Of a DNA stretch of 64,000 nucleotides, positions 1-8,623 are shown one piece after another. A model generated the notes under the pieces. The model had not been told where the DNA came from. It did no database searches and was given only the letters and a program-made list of their open reading frames with translations. Each line of letters starts with the position of its first letter. Within the stretch, counting starts at the first letter, position 1. The position numbers were made by a program, and so were the translations under genes. Source of the DNA: Candidatus Melainabacteria bacterium (GTDB lineage Bacteria > Cyanobacteriota > Vampirovibrionia > 2-02-FULL-35-15); contig JAHFBG010000007.1 in NCBI GenBank assembly GCA_023250155.1, positions 1 through 64,000 on the forward strand. Direction: 5' to 3'.

Positions 1-467
<467 letters not shown>

Positions 468-499
468 TTTCCTCTAGACCACAAAGGGATTAATTATTA

Positions 500-531
500 T
501 TGTAGGGAATGGTCACGACCATTCTCTACAA
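500..531. repeat. Palindromic repeat downstream of 23S rRNA
   Basis: Arms TTGTAGGGAATGGTC and GACCATTCTCTACAA pair over 15 bases with one G-U type mismatch. It lies between the rRNA end and the next gene and could act as a processing or termination hairpin. It looks like the TGTAGGG...-type dispersed palindromes that I recall from many bacterial genomes. The remaining bases of 468-597 hold nothing else except the promoter noted at 586. Confidence 0.7.
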
Positions 532-585
532 TGTTATGTATGCAGTCTTCAGTATTTAAAAATTTAAAAGCTAAATTAAGCATTA

Positions 586-591
586 TATAAT
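586..591 (+). promoter_or_regulatory. -10 box of a likely leaderless promoter
   Basis: TATAAT is followed by exactly six bases and then the ATG at 598, which would put the transcription start on the A of the start codon. No Shine-Dalgarno motif precedes this ATG. The same arrangement recurs at several other genes in the window. Confidence 0.5.
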
Positions 592-597
592 TTATAC

Positions 598-996
598 ATG
601 CTTGTAGGTCGCTTAGTGTTAAAAACCCAATCTGTAGCTAGAGTTACTCCTCCCAAGAACAGATTTGATATTGATTTTGCATTAGATAAAGAAAGCACAG
701 TTGAAATTTTAAAGGATTGTAAGTCTCAAAAGGATGTAGAGCAAATCCAAAATGCAATTGAACAGGCTACTTGTTTAGTATTTTTTAAAATTGATAAAAC
801 TGAATTTAAAAACAAAACCATTAACCCTTATCTAAGAATGACTAGAGATCTTACGAATGAAAATCGATTATTTGGGATCCAATTGTTTCCAAGCAATGAA
901 GAAAATCACTTCATCGTTAAAAAAATTAAAGTATTTGAAAATACTGAAAATACTCTTGTAACAAATTTTAGTGACCGTATTTCTAGATTTGACTGA
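598..996 (+). CDS. Unknown protein, tandem paralogue A
   Basis: This 132-residue protein has no recognised family, signal peptide or membrane segment. It is charged and predicted mixed alpha/beta. It resembles the next gene along its length: both have an F-x-I-D-type strand near residue 23, a helix with a K-D/E-I-E-type pattern, a middle basic helix, a D-x-x-N-x-x-R-x-F motif (DLTNENRLFG here, DLFNQDRRFS there) and end with a V-x-x-I-(K/E)-V-F-(E/N)-N strand. The two are therefore probably a tandem duplication. The ATG has no ribosome binding site but sits six bases after a TATAAT box. Function is unknown. Confidence 0.75.
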   Translation: MLVGRLVLKTQSVARVTPPKNRFDIDFALDKESTVEILKDCKSQKDVEQIQNAIEQATCLVFFKIDKTEFKNKTINPYLRMTRDLTNENRLFGIQLFPSNEENHFIVKKIKVFENTENTLVTNFSDRISRFD

Positions 997-1028
997 TAAT
1001 TGCATAGTTCAGCTTATAATATCAAGCA

Positions 1029-1397
1029 ATGATAGTAAAAAAATTGTTATTCTCACCTCAAAGTACTTATTTTCGATTTGATCAGAGTCAATCTGTAAAA
1101 GTAAGATTTAAGATAGACATAGATTCATATGAGACTTTATTAGATAACGTTTCATATCTTAAAACTGAGAAAGAGATAGAAGATTTTGAAAATACCATTT
1201 CTAGTTTGGCACGATATTTAGTAATGAGACTAACTAGAAAAGAATTGGATGATCTAAATAATCATGGTAGAAGAGTAATAAAAGAAGCTAAAGACCTATT
1301 CAATCAAGATAGAAGGTTTTCATTTGAGTTTCAAAATATCGATAATAACGATATAAATGAGATAACCGTAACAAGAATTGAAGTTTTTAACAATTAA
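1029..1397 (+). CDS. Unknown protein, tandem paralogue B
   Basis: This 122-residue protein is the partner of the preceding gene, with 32 bases between stop and start. It shares the order of predicted elements and the DLFNQDRRF and IEVFNN motifs. A TATAAT box at 1015-1020 lies within the intergenic gap, so it may have its own promoter and a very short leader. No catalytic signature, signal peptide or metal-binding pattern is visible. A small structural or regulatory role is possible, but nothing in the sequence supports a specific one. Confidence 0.72.
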   Translation: MIVKKLLFSPQSTYFRFDQSQSVKVRFKIDIDSYETLLDNVSYLKTEKEIEDFENTISSLARYLVMRLTRKELDDLNNHGRRVIKEAKDLFNQDRRFSFEFQNIDNNDINEITVTRIEVFNN

Positions 1398-1425
1398 ATT
1401 ACAAATAAGAAACCTTCTTTTTAAT

Positions 1426-1462
1426 ATAAAGTCTATGATTTAAGAAAAAAGGAGGACTTTAT
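1426..1462 (+). promoter_or_regulatory. Hairpin overlapping the ribosome binding site of the 32-aa peptide gene
   Basis: ATAAAGTC at 1426-1433 is perfectly complementary to GACTTTAT at 1455-1462. The right arm begins at the last G of the AAGGAGG Shine-Dalgarno sequence and ends in the ATG. If formed, the stem would restrict ribosome access to the tiny gene at 1461. This is a sequence observation only; folding was not computed. Confidence 0.45.
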
Positions 1463-1559
1463 GGGAGATATTGGTACATTATTAAATTCAAATGTTACAT
1501 TACTTGCAGTAATGGTTGGTGGATTTTATTGGCTAGGAAAAAAAATAGATAAGAAATAG
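1461..1559 (+). CDS. Small single-pass membrane peptide (32 aa)
   Basis: A strong ribosome binding site (AAAGGAGG, five bases before the ATG) precedes a short frame encoding a polar start (MGDIGTLLNSN), one hydrophobic segment (about residues 12-25, VTLLAVMVGGFYWLG) and a lysine-rich tail (KKIDKK). The architecture is that of a single transmembrane helix with a basic end, as in many small membrane proteins, including hydrophobic type I toxins and membrane-complex accessory peptides. The hairpin over its translation start and the palindrome just behind it suggest controlled expression. No family is recognised; the call rests on the ribosome binding site and composition. Confidence 0.6.
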   Translation: MGDIGTLLNSNVTLLAVMVGGFYWLGKKIDKK

Positions 1560-1587
1560 TCATTAATTTTTTAAAGTGATTTACGCG

Positions 1588-1613
1588 TAGAGACAGTACC
1601 TGTACTGTCTCTA
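1588..1613. repeat. Palindromic repeat (GAGAC...GTCTC type)
   Basis: Perfect 12-base arms TAGAGACAGTAC and GTACTGTCTCTA are separated by CT. The outer TAGAGAC/GTCTCTA shape is shared with the palindromes inside the genes at 18840 and 57138. It lies 28 bases after the 32-aa gene, is followed by a T-rich stretch, and may also work as its terminator. Confidence 0.7.
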
Positions 1614-1669
1614 TATTTGTTTTATTTGTGTTAACAACTTCAATAGTTGAAATTGTGTAAAATTGTTTT

Positions 1670-2749
1670 ATGCTCTCTCAAATTAAAGAAAAAATCTTAA
1701 ACAAAGAAAGAATCACCTTTGAGGAAGCTCTTTGCATTTATAAATCAAATGATCTTTTGACAATAGGATCGCTTGGTCGATTAGCCAGGGAATTAAAGTC
1801 AAAATCAGAGCAAAAAAATTGGGTTTATTGGAATAGAAATTTACACTTAAATCCTACAAATGTTTGCGTGGCCCGTTGTAATTTTTGTGCTTTTGCAAAA
1901 CTACCTAATGAAGAAGGTTCTTATACATATACTATTGATGAGGCTTTAGGGCGAATAGAAAGAGCTATTAGAGAAGGTGCTACAGAGGTTCATATAGTAG
2001 GTGGCTTAAATCCAAAAGCAGCTTTGCCATACTATGTAGATCTTCTAAAAGCAATTAAAGTTAAATATCCAAAGCTTCATATTAAGGCTTTTACTGCAGT
2101 TGAAATTGATTTTTTTAGTAAGTTGAAAAAGCTAACTTATAGAGAAACTTTGGAACAGCTTGTGCAAGCAGGCTTAGACAGTATGCCTGGCGGTGGAGCT
2201 GAAATATTTTCAAAATCTGTTCGTGATGATACTTGTCCTGATAAAATACCAGCTGAAAAATGGCTAGAAATTCATAAAACTGCACATGAACTTGGCTTAA
2301 GATCTAATGCCACAATGCTTTGTGGTATTGGTGAAACAGTTGAAGATAGAATTGACCATATGATTCAGCTTAGAGAATTACAAGATAAAACAAAAGGCTT
2401 TCAAACTTTTATTCCACTTAGTTGTCATTATGAAGATACTGAAATAGCAGGTTTAGTTGAGCCTTTGACAGCATTTGATCAGCTAAAAAACATAGCCGTA
2501 TCAAGAATAGTTTTGGACAATTTTGATCATATAAAAGCTTACTGGATACAGTTAGGAGTGGGACTAGCACAAGTAAGCCTGAGTTTTGGAGCAGATGATT
2601 TAGATGGCACAGTTCAGGAAGAAAGTATTACCCATGCAGCAGGATCTGAAAAACGGGGATTAGAAAAAGACTTTATCCAGAATCTAATAAAAGATGCTGG
2701 ATATACTCCTGTAGAGAGAGATACTTTATATAATGTTTTAGCTGTTTAG
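1670..2749 (+). CDS. mqnE: Aminofutalosine synthase MqnE (radical SAM)
   Basis: MqnE adds 3-[(1-carboxyvinyl)oxy]benzoate to SAM to form aminofutalosine in the futalosine route to menaquinone. The 359-residue protein has the radical SAM cluster motif C-x3-C-x2-C (CVARCNFC, about residue 66), the GGLNP motif that follows, and the family stretches PGGGAEIF and CPDKIPAEKWLEIH. The CPDKIP and RVDHM-like signatures fit MqnE better than the related cyclase MqnC; CofH is a more distant alternative. A TAAAAT box stands six bases before the ATG and no ribosome binding site is seen, so the message may be leaderless. No other mqn gene is in the window. It converges on the gene at 2754. Confidence 0.9.
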   Translation: MLSQIKEKILNKERITFEEALCIYKSNDLLTIGSLGRLARELKSKSEQKNWVYWNRNLHLNPTNVCVARCNFCAFAKLPNEEGSYTYTIDEALGRIERAIREGATEVHIVGGLNPKAALPYYVDLLKAIKVKYPKLHIKAFTAVEIDFFSKLKKLTYRETLEQLVQAGLDSMPGGGAEIFSKSVRDDTCPDKIPAEKWLEIHKTAHELGLRSNATMLCGIGETVEDRIDHMIQLRELQDKTKGFQTFIPLSCHYEDTEIAGLVEPLTAFDQLKNIAVSRIVLDNFDHIKAYWIQLGVGLAQVSLSFGADDLDGTVQEESITHAAGSEKRGLEKDFIQNLIKDAGYTPVERDTLYNVLAV

Positions 2750-2753
2750 CTTT

Positions 2754-3062
2754 TTACATTTTTTCAATAAAACTTGAATCATGATCTCTTCCATTTGACA
2801 TGGCGTGAATCTTTGAGTTGATTTTTCTAGCACTGTTTCTAATAGAGTCAGCAACTCTGTGTGCTTGCTCTTTACTTGCTTCTTGCAAATCCTCAATTTT
2901 TTCTTTTGTTTGATTTTCCCATTCATGGGACTTATTTACTATATCCTCTCTTAGTTCTTTTCCTGACTTTGGTGCTGTAGCCATTCCAAGAGCAACCCCA
3001 GAAATTAATCCTGAGATAAACATTGCACCATATTTAAAAATCTTTTCCCACCCCTTTGACAT
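2754..3062 (-). CDS. YtxH-like small membrane protein
   Basis: The start at 3062 is chosen because AAAGGTGG lies just upstream of this ATG; an in-frame ATG at 3113 has no such site. The resulting 102-residue protein begins MSKGWEKIFKYG. It has one glycine-rich hydrophobic segment (about residues 10-30) running into the ATAPKSGKELREDI motif typical of YtxH/gas-vesicle-like (GvpP-like) stress proteins, and ends in a long amphipathic, probably coiled helix. Members are single-pass, often general-stress induced. Nothing nearby indicates its partner; it converges with mqnE with only four bases between stops. Confidence 0.72.
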   Translation of the reverse strand: MSKGWEKIFKYGAMFISGLISGVALGMATAPKSGKELREDIVNKSHEWENQTKEKIEDLQEASKEQAHRVADSIRNSARKINSKIHAMSNGRDHDSSFIEKM

Positions 3063-3267
3063 ATAAACCACCTTTCTATTTTTTTTGAAATCCTCTATAG
3101 TTTTTATTCCCATTATTGGTTATAAGACTAACGCTCGGCAATTTTAATGAAAGCATAACTTTATAGTGCTATCACTAGTAAAACAATTTGTTTAATTTGC
3201 TTGTTAATGAGGTAATTAATGATTATAGTAGGTTAAATTTAAAAAGATAAAATTAAAAGGATTTCAA

Positions 3268-4755
3268 ATGAGAATAATAGTAATGATGATAATAGTGAGC
3301 TTAACACTATTTTTTTGTCATAGTGGAAGCACCAACCCTATAGAAGTAACCTATAAAGAGCATGTTGAAAAAAATATTTATATACCACCAATAAGTGAAT
3401 TGACATTTAATAATTTAGTGGATCTAAGTAAAACAGCAGAACCGACAGGTGATCTTAAGCTTAAACTAGAAAAACAATTATCGATGGTATTCATTGTCAA
3501 TCGCAAATATGATGCCTCTTTGAATAAGCCATATGTAAGAATTGGGCAATGGAATATTAAAAGAGGATTCAATGTTCTTGCAATTAAAGATGTTTTAAAT
3601 AATGCAAAGGACTATGAATCCAAACATAAAAATGATGTGAGAAAGAAAAAGCAAACACTTTTTCAAGATGAGTTAAATACTTTTACTAATAGTGACATTA
3701 TTTGTTTGAATGAAGTAGATGTTGGGATGCCAAGAACAAATTATGAAAATATAGCCGCTGAAATTGCAGATTCATTAGGTTGGAATTATGTGTTTAGTAC
3801 TGAGTTTATAGAGTTGGGGCCAATATTTCAAAACTTAAAGATCGATAAAGAGCAATATGCAGGACTACATGGAAATCTAATCATATCAAAGTTTCCAATA
3901 GTCTCAGCAAAGGTCATCAAGCTTCCTGATTTTTATGATTGGTATAGAGATGAAGTACACAAGAAACAATCTCCACTAGAACACTTTAGAAAATTTGGAG
4001 CAAAGAAGATTTTTAGTGAAACAATAGTACCTAAAGAAGTAAGACATGGTGGACGAAATGTAATAATCGCTGATATTAAATTGCCAAACGATAAAATTAT
4101 TACAGTAGTATCCACTCACTTAGAAGATAGAGCATATCCAGATCAAAGACTGGCACAGTTTAAATATTTACTTGATAATATAAAAAATATTAAAACCCCA
4201 GTGATACTTGCTGGAGACTTTAATACATCAACTACTGATACTAAGCCCACTTCATCTAAAAAAGAGGTAGAAAAAAGAATAAGAGATCCTCATTTTATCT
4301 TAAGACAAGCAGTATTTATTCCAGTACCTTTTGTACCTGGAGTAGGTGGCTTAGCAGCTATAACTGTTAGCAAGCTTTTACAATATAAAGATCCATTTTT
4401 TCCTAATATTCCAATCATATTTCCAAATCATGAAAGAAAGCTTTATACTTCTTTAAAGAAATTTCAGTTTAGTGATGGAGGTACATTTGATTTAAGTGGA
4501 GATAAGAAAAATAGTTATAGAGGAAAAAAAGGACTACTTTCAAATTCAAATCAAAGACACTGGAAAGGATTTAAGAGTACTTATAAGTTTGAAAAACCAA
4601 GAGTAATTGCTTACTTTAAGCTGGATTGGTTTTTTGTTAAACCTATTGGTAATCACTTTAAACCTTTTAATGGAAGAACATTAGCAACATTAAACAAATC
4701 ATTAAAAGGTGGAATCTCAGATCATAATCCAATCACTGTGGATATAAGACTTTAG
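3268..4755 (+). CDS. Exported endonuclease/exonuclease/phosphatase-family protein
   Basis: The N-terminus (MRIIVMMIIVSLTLFFCHSG) is a signal peptide, possibly of lipoprotein type although the residues before Cys are not an ideal lipobox. The rest carries the EEP fold landmarks in order: an opening strand with IGQWNIKRG (Asn metal ligand), CLNEVDVG (catalytic Glu), GLHGNLIISKFPI, STHLEDR, LAGDFNTS (Asp/Asn of the active site) and the terminal SDHNPITVDIRL (catalytic His). At 495 residues it is longer than a minimal EEP domain, with an insertion of about 130 residues between GDFN and SDHNP. The substrate could be nucleic acid, a phospholipid or a sugar phosphate and cannot be told from sequence. 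RBS AAAAGGA precedes the ATG. Confidence 0.82.
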   Translation: MRIIVMMIIVSLTLFFCHSGSTNPIEVTYKEHVEKNIYIPPISELTFNNLVDLSKTAEPTGDLKLKLEKQLSMVFIVNRKYDASLNKPYVRIGQWNIKRGFNVLAIKDVLNNAKDYESKHKNDVRKKKQTLFQDELNTFTNSDIICLNEVDVGMPRTNYENIAAEIADSLGWNYVFSTEFIELGPIFQNLKIDKEQYAGLHGNLIISKFPIVSAKVIKLPDFYDWYRDEVHKKQSPLEHFRKFGAKKIFSETIVPKEVRHGGRNVIIADIKLPNDKIITVVSTHLEDRAYPDQRLAQFKYLLDNIKNIKTPVILAGDFNTSTTDTKPTSSKKEVEKRIRDPHFILRQAVFIPVPFVPGVGGLAAITVSKLLQYKDPFFPNIPIIFPNHERKLYTSLKKFQFSDGGTFDLSGDKKNSYRGKKGLLSNSNQRHWKGFKSTYKFEKPRVIAYFKLDWFFVKPIGNHFKPFNGRTLATLNKSLKGGISDHNPITVDIRL

Positions 4756-4762
4756 CTGTTAC

Positions 4763-4804
4763 GTGTCATTGCGAACTGAACAAAGTGAAGTGTGGCAATC
4801 TCAA
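4763..4804. repeat. Dispersed palindromic repeat (TCATTGCGA...GCAATCTC type)
   Basis: GTGTCATTGCGAACTGAACAA continues as AGTGAAGTGTGGCAATCTCA. The ends, TCATTGCGA and GGCAATCTC, are those of an imperfect palindrome I recall as widespread in unrelated bacterial genomes. It lies directly behind the phosphoesterase gene. The rest of 4805-4966 is AT-rich leader with no other element recognised. Confidence 0.6.
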
Positions 4805-4966
4805 TTGACTTAATAATTTTTTTATCTTTGAATTGATTCTTAATACTAATTTAATTTTTTTATACTCAACTATAGCTTGTATTCTGTTATTATATTTTCC
4901 AGGTTAGTTTTTAAAACTAATTTATATTAAGAAAAGTATTTAAGAGTTTTATTGAAGGAGGTTTAT

Positions 4967-5665
4967 ATGAATAATGATAAAGTAGCTTTGGCTAGTGCAT
5001 TTCAACGAGTAGATGGTTTAGCTAGTAGTTGGACCAGAACAGGTGAAGAAGGAAAATTAAAAGTAGTAAAAGAACAAGTAGGGGATGAATTAACAAAACT
5101 TAGACAAGAACATGTTCAAGGCTACTTAGATGGTAAAGAGCAAATAGAAAAACCATTAAGAGAACAAAGACTTGAGATTGCAAAGCAAAGAATAGCTGCA
5201 AGTGCCGTTGTAGCTGTTAGAGAAGCGTTAGGACCTGATGGCAAAGAACTGGACGGGCGCTCTGAGTTGGAAGTAGCTAAACCTATAATTGATGCTGCTA
5301 TAAAACAAGCAGTCTCTCAGTATGTGACAGCAAGAGTACCAGTTGTTAAAGCTGCTATTCTGGCAGCACAAGAATCAAATGAGCAAGTAGCTGAAGGTGT
5401 AATCAATACTGTGGTTGACCAATATAAACCTCTTATAGATTCATTAATTCCTCATGTAAAGAAAGCAGATCTAAGAAACGGAGAAGTATTTAAAGCAATT
5501 GCAGAACAAGTATTTCTTGGAAATCAAGATAAGCTTTTAACTGACGATGTAAGAAGATCTCTAAGAGTTACTGAAGCAGATGATAAGCAAGCGAATGAAA
5601 AGGCAAAACCAATTTTGCTTAGTAAGATTCAACAAAGACTTCAGTCTTTAGTATCAAATATCTAG
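4967..5665 (+). CDS. Unknown all-helical protein
   Basis: The ATG at 4967 is chosen because AAGGAGG sits six bases before it; an in-frame TTG at 4952 lies upstream but overlaps the ribosome binding site. The 232-residue product is rich in Ala, Glu, Lys, Gln and Val, has no cysteine and no signal peptide, and looks like a run of amphipathic helices, possibly a soluble helical bundle. No known family is recognised. It is followed by a clear terminator and stands alone as a monocistronic unit. Confidence 0.75.
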   Translation: MNNDKVALASAFQRVDGLASSWTRTGEEGKLKVVKEQVGDELTKLRQEHVQGYLDGKEQIEKPLREQRLEIAKQRIAASAVVAVREALGPDGKELDGRSELEVAKPIIDAAIKQAVSQYVTARVPVVKAAILAAQESNEQVAEGVINTVVDQYKPLIDSLIPHVKKADLRNGEVFKAIAEQVFLGNQDKLLTDDVRRSLRVTEADDKQANEKAKPILLSKIQQRLQSLVSNI

Positions 5666-5684
5666 TAATTGGTGATGTTTATCG

Positions 5685-5722
5685 TTATAGGGTGTGGTTC
5701 CGACTACACCCTATAATTTTTT
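5685..5722. terminator. Rho-independent terminator between convergent genes
   Basis: Arms TTATAGGGTGTGGT and ACTACACCCTATAA (one G-U position) enclose TCCG and are followed by TTTTTT. On the other strand the stem lies just inside the end of the opposing gene, so it probably mainly serves the plus-strand gene. Confidence 0.85.
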
Positions 5723-5723
5723 G

Positions 5724-6587
5724 TTAAGCTACTTGAAATATTTTGTTAAGAATACCTGAAGCTTTTTCTGAAATGTTTTTATGTTCATTACCTGGGAGTT
5801 TTTTATAGTCACTTAATATAGAGATAATATTTGGATTCTTTGCTACATTGTCTATAATTGCTTTTTCAGCGTCAGGATTTGATGTTTTAGATAAAAGGCA
5901 TAAAACAGCCCATCGGTTTACACTTATATTCTTACTTAAGAGTCCATGTGCAAGTATTGAAACTGATAACCCTTTTCCAATATCAAAAAGCTCTGAATAT
6001 GTTTCATCTCTTACTTCTCTATAGGTTTTGCCTTTTAATCTTGTCAGAATTGACTTAACTGAAGAAATAATTTTTTCAGCGTCTAACTTCTCATTGATTA
6101 ACTCTAATCTTTCAATTGGTTTATTTGAAACAGAGTTAGACTCATCATCTTCAACACTTTCATCTAATTTAAAAACATCTTTTAATTGACTTGTTGCTAA
6201 GTCATTATTATTTAGATTTGAGTTGTTGTTTTCAGTGTTTATAGTATCTTGAGGTATTTGTTTTGGAGCAACTTTATTTTCAATTTGTTTACTTGTATCT
6301 TGAATCAAGTTTTGTGCGTCGTGTAAAATTGTTTTACTTATTGTCGCTAGAGCTATTCCACAACCGCCTAGCAGTACTGCAAGCCATCTTGAGCTATTGC
6401 TTGTAAGTCCTAATAAAAGTGCAGAAACCCCAGATATGTAACCCAATAGTGTTAATGGGTTTGAGCTTTGGATAATATTTGGCTTTTTATCGTTTTGCCA
6501 GGTTTGTATGGCCCCAAAAGTTTCCTCTTGGCAGCCCACTGGTATTAGCCACCAATTCAAATTCTGGTTCGCAGATTCAATTCTCAT
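5724..6587 (-). CDS. Unknown protein with a central membrane hairpin
   Basis: The 287-residue product starts MRIESANQNLNWWLIPVG. It has two hydrophobic stretches separated by a short polar turn (about residues 44-62 and 66-90, around GYISGVSALLLGLTSN and WLAVLLGGCGIALATI). An Asn/Asp/Ser-rich linker follows (about 100-155) and then a C-terminal helical region of about 125 residues. The C-terminal part (VLCLLSKTSNPDAEKAIIDNVAKNP) resembles degenerate HEAT-type helices. No catalytic motif is visible and no ribosome binding site was found, so the start is uncertain. Confidence 0.7.
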   Translation of the reverse strand: MRIESANQNLNWWLIPVGCQEETFGAIQTWQNDKKPNIIQSSNPLTLLGYISGVSALLLGLTSNSSRWLAVLLGGCGIALATISKTILHDAQNLIQDTSKQIENKVAPKQIPQDTINTENNNSNLNNNDLATSQLKDVFKLDESVEDDESNSVSNKPIERLELINEKLDAEKIISSVKSILTRLKGKTYREVRDETYSELFDIGKGLSVSILAHGLLSKNISVNRWAVLCLLSKTSNPDAEKAIIDNVAKNPNIISILSDYKKLPGNEHKNISEKASGILNKIFQVA

Positions 6588-6760
6588 AATTGTTTTATAT
6601 GTTTTCTTAAATAAGTCGTTACTTCTATAGTAATAAATTTGATTGCTATTTAAGGTTAAGAGAATGAGATTTTTGTACTAAATTTTAAAAGCTTTAGAAT
6701 TAATTAACAATTAATGCCTTAGAAATAACTATTATTTTTAACAAATCTCATTTAGCTGAA

Positions 6761-6769
6761 TGTTATAAT
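6761..6769 (+). promoter_or_regulatory. Extended -10 promoter for the symporter-msrB operon
   Basis: TGTTATAAT is a TGn-extended -10 element about 42 bases before the ATG at 6812. No convincing -35 is seen, as is common for extended -10 promoters. The remaining 6588-6760 intergenic stretch between the divergent genes is AT-rich with nothing else recognised. Confidence 0.5.
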
Positions 6770-6811
6770 TTTGCTTAATCTTGTGGGCTCAATAATTTAA
6801 GGAAAAATATA

Positions 6812-8119
6812 ATGAAATTAAAACTGCATACTAAGATCTTTATTGCACTTGTGTTTGGTGTACTTACAGGCATCTTTTTAAAAGATTTTACACCTACTTA
6901 TATAGCACCATTAGGTCAGATATTTATGAGGCTTTTAAAGCTTCTTGTTATCCCTGTAGTTTTCACCTCAGTTACACTTGGAATCGTCTCTATAGGTGAC
7001 ACAAAGCATCTTGGTAGTATCAGTGGAAAAGCCCTTCTTTATTTTATAGGCACTGGTTTTATTGCTACAACAATTGGTTTAATACTTACAGGAATTATAA
7101 AGCCTGGTTTAAATTCTCAGGTAGCAGTTGATACTCTGAAAACAGTAACAGGAACGACACCGTCTATTTCAGAGCTTTTTGTAAATATCGCCCCACAAAA
7201 TATTTTTGAATCACTTGCAAAATCAGATATATTACAAGTTATAATTTTTGCAATTTTACTTGGTACAGCACTTACGAAAATCGGACCTAGTGGAAAACCA
7301 ATTACTGCTTTTTTTGATGCAGCTTTTCAAGCTATTATGCAAATTACAGACTGGATAGTTTCACTTACACCGATAGGAGTTTTTGCTTTAAGTGCAAACA
7401 CAGTAGCGACTCTTGGTGTATCTAGTCTTTTATCTGTTTTATCTTATTTTTGTACCGTAGTTCTTGGGCTAGCTATTCATGCTGGTATAATTCTTCCTCT
7501 TGTTTTAATTGCTTTTGGTGGATATTCTCCCATAGCACTGTTTAAAAATTTAATTCCTGCTCTTGCTATAGCATGTCCCACGGCTAGTAGTGGAGCAGCT
7601 TTGCCAATCACTATGGAATGTTTAAACAAAGGAGTAGGTGTTCCAAATAAAATTACTAGTTTTGTAGTATCAGTAGGTACTACTATAGACATGAATGGTA
7701 CTGCACTTTATCAAGGTGTAGCAGTTATGTTTATAGCTCAGATGTATGGTATCCATTTAGACTTCTTTCATCAAGCTATTATAGTGCTTACTGCATTTCT
7801 TGCATCAGCAGGTGCAGCAGCCGTTCCTGGCGCTGGTTTAGTAACTATGGTTATTATATTAAATGCAGTTGGTGTACCTATTGAAGGATTGAGTTTAATT
7901 CTTCCTGTAGATAGAGTCCTAGACTCATGCAGAACACCAGTAAATCTCTGGAGCAATTCCATTGGTGCAGTAATAGTAGCAAAACTAGAAGGTGAAAAAC
8001 TACAACCACAGGCAGAGTTTAAGTATAAGCCAGTAGCTAAGTCACAAGAGATTATAATTGGGGAAAAAGAAATTGATCGTGCTGTAGAACGTGAGTTAGA
8101 AATTCTTGGAAAGCGCTAA
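6812..8119 (+). CDS. Dicarboxylate/amino acid:cation symporter (DAACS/Glt family)
   Basis: This 435-residue protein is an inner-membrane secondary transporter that takes up glutamate, aspartate or C4-dicarboxylates with H+ or Na+. It contains the family landmarks: LLKLLVIPVVFTSVTLG near residue 42, the re-entrant-loop motif TASSGAALPITMEC (HP1) around residue 256, the substrate/ion-binding IDMNGTALYQGVAV around residue 292, and the GAGLVTMVIILNAVGVP region (HP2). The DMNGTAL form replaces the NMDGT of characterised Glt transporters, so cation specificity is uncertain. Length is typical. It is followed after three bases by msrB and probably cotranscribed. Confidence 0.9.
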   Translation: MKLKLHTKIFIALVFGVLTGIFLKDFTPTYIAPLGQIFMRLLKLLVIPVVFTSVTLGIVSIGDTKHLGSISGKALLYFIGTGFIATTIGLILTGIIKPGLNSQVAVDTLKTVTGTTPSISELFVNIAPQNIFESLAKSDILQVIIFAILLGTALTKIGPSGKPITAFFDAAFQAIMQITDWIVSLTPIGVFALSANTVATLGVSSLLSVLSYFCTVVLGLAIHAGIILPLVLIAFGGYSPIALFKNLIPALAIACPTASSGAALPITMECLNKGVGVPNKITSFVVSVGTTIDMNGTALYQGVAVMFIAQMYGIHLDFFHQAIIVLTAFLASAGAAAVPGAGLVTMVIILNAVGVPIEGLSLILPVDRVLDSCRTPVNLWSNSIGAVIVAKLEGEKLQPQAEFKYKPVAKSQEIIIGEKEIDRAVERELEILGKR

Positions 8120-8122
8120 CAT

Positions 8123-8524
8123 ATGACTCAAAAAAAGGTCGCTAAATCTGATTCTGAATGGAAATCATTATTAACTCCTGAAGAATATCATGTGACCAGA
8201 GAAAAAGGAACTGAAAGAGCTTTTACTGGTGCATTCTGGGATTCAAAAGAAAAAGGGATTTATCAATGTATTTGTTGTGGTAGTGATTTATTCTCATCGG
8301 ATACAAAGTTTGATTCTGGTACAGGGTGGCCTAGTTTTTATACTACAATAGACAAAGAAAACATAGAATGTAATTCTGATTCTAGTCATGGTATGAATAG
8401 AGTTGAGGTTATATGTAGTGCTTGTGGAGCTCATTTGGGACATATGTTTAATGATGGTCCAAAACCTACTGGACTTAGGTATTGCATAAATTCAGCATCA
8501 TTAAAACTTAAGAAGGTGGACTAG
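8123..8524 (+). CDS. msrB: Peptide methionine-R-sulfoxide reductase
   Basis: MsrB reduces the R epimer of methionine sulfoxide in proteins using thioredoxin. The 133-residue single-domain protein has both zinc-binding pairs (C49-x2-C52 and C98-x2-C101), the [10 protein letters not shown] motif, the [10 protein letters not shown] loop and the catalytic cysteine C121 in RYCINSASL. The ATG is three bases after the stop of the symporter, implying one transcript. Zinc and catalytic residues are intact. Confidence 0.96.
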   Translation: MTQKKVAKSDSEWKSLLTPEEYHVTREKGTERAFTGAFWDSKEKGIYQCICCGSDLFSSDTKFDSGTGWPSFYTTIDKENIECNSDSSHGMNRVEVICSACGAHLGHMFNDGPKPTGLRYCINSASLKLKKVD

Positions 8525-8623
8525 GGTATATATTCTGTAAGTAATTTGTAATTTATTGCATACTTTTGTTAGAACTAAGAAAACCTGTACAATATTTACT
8601 AAGTAAATAAGGTTATTCATATT

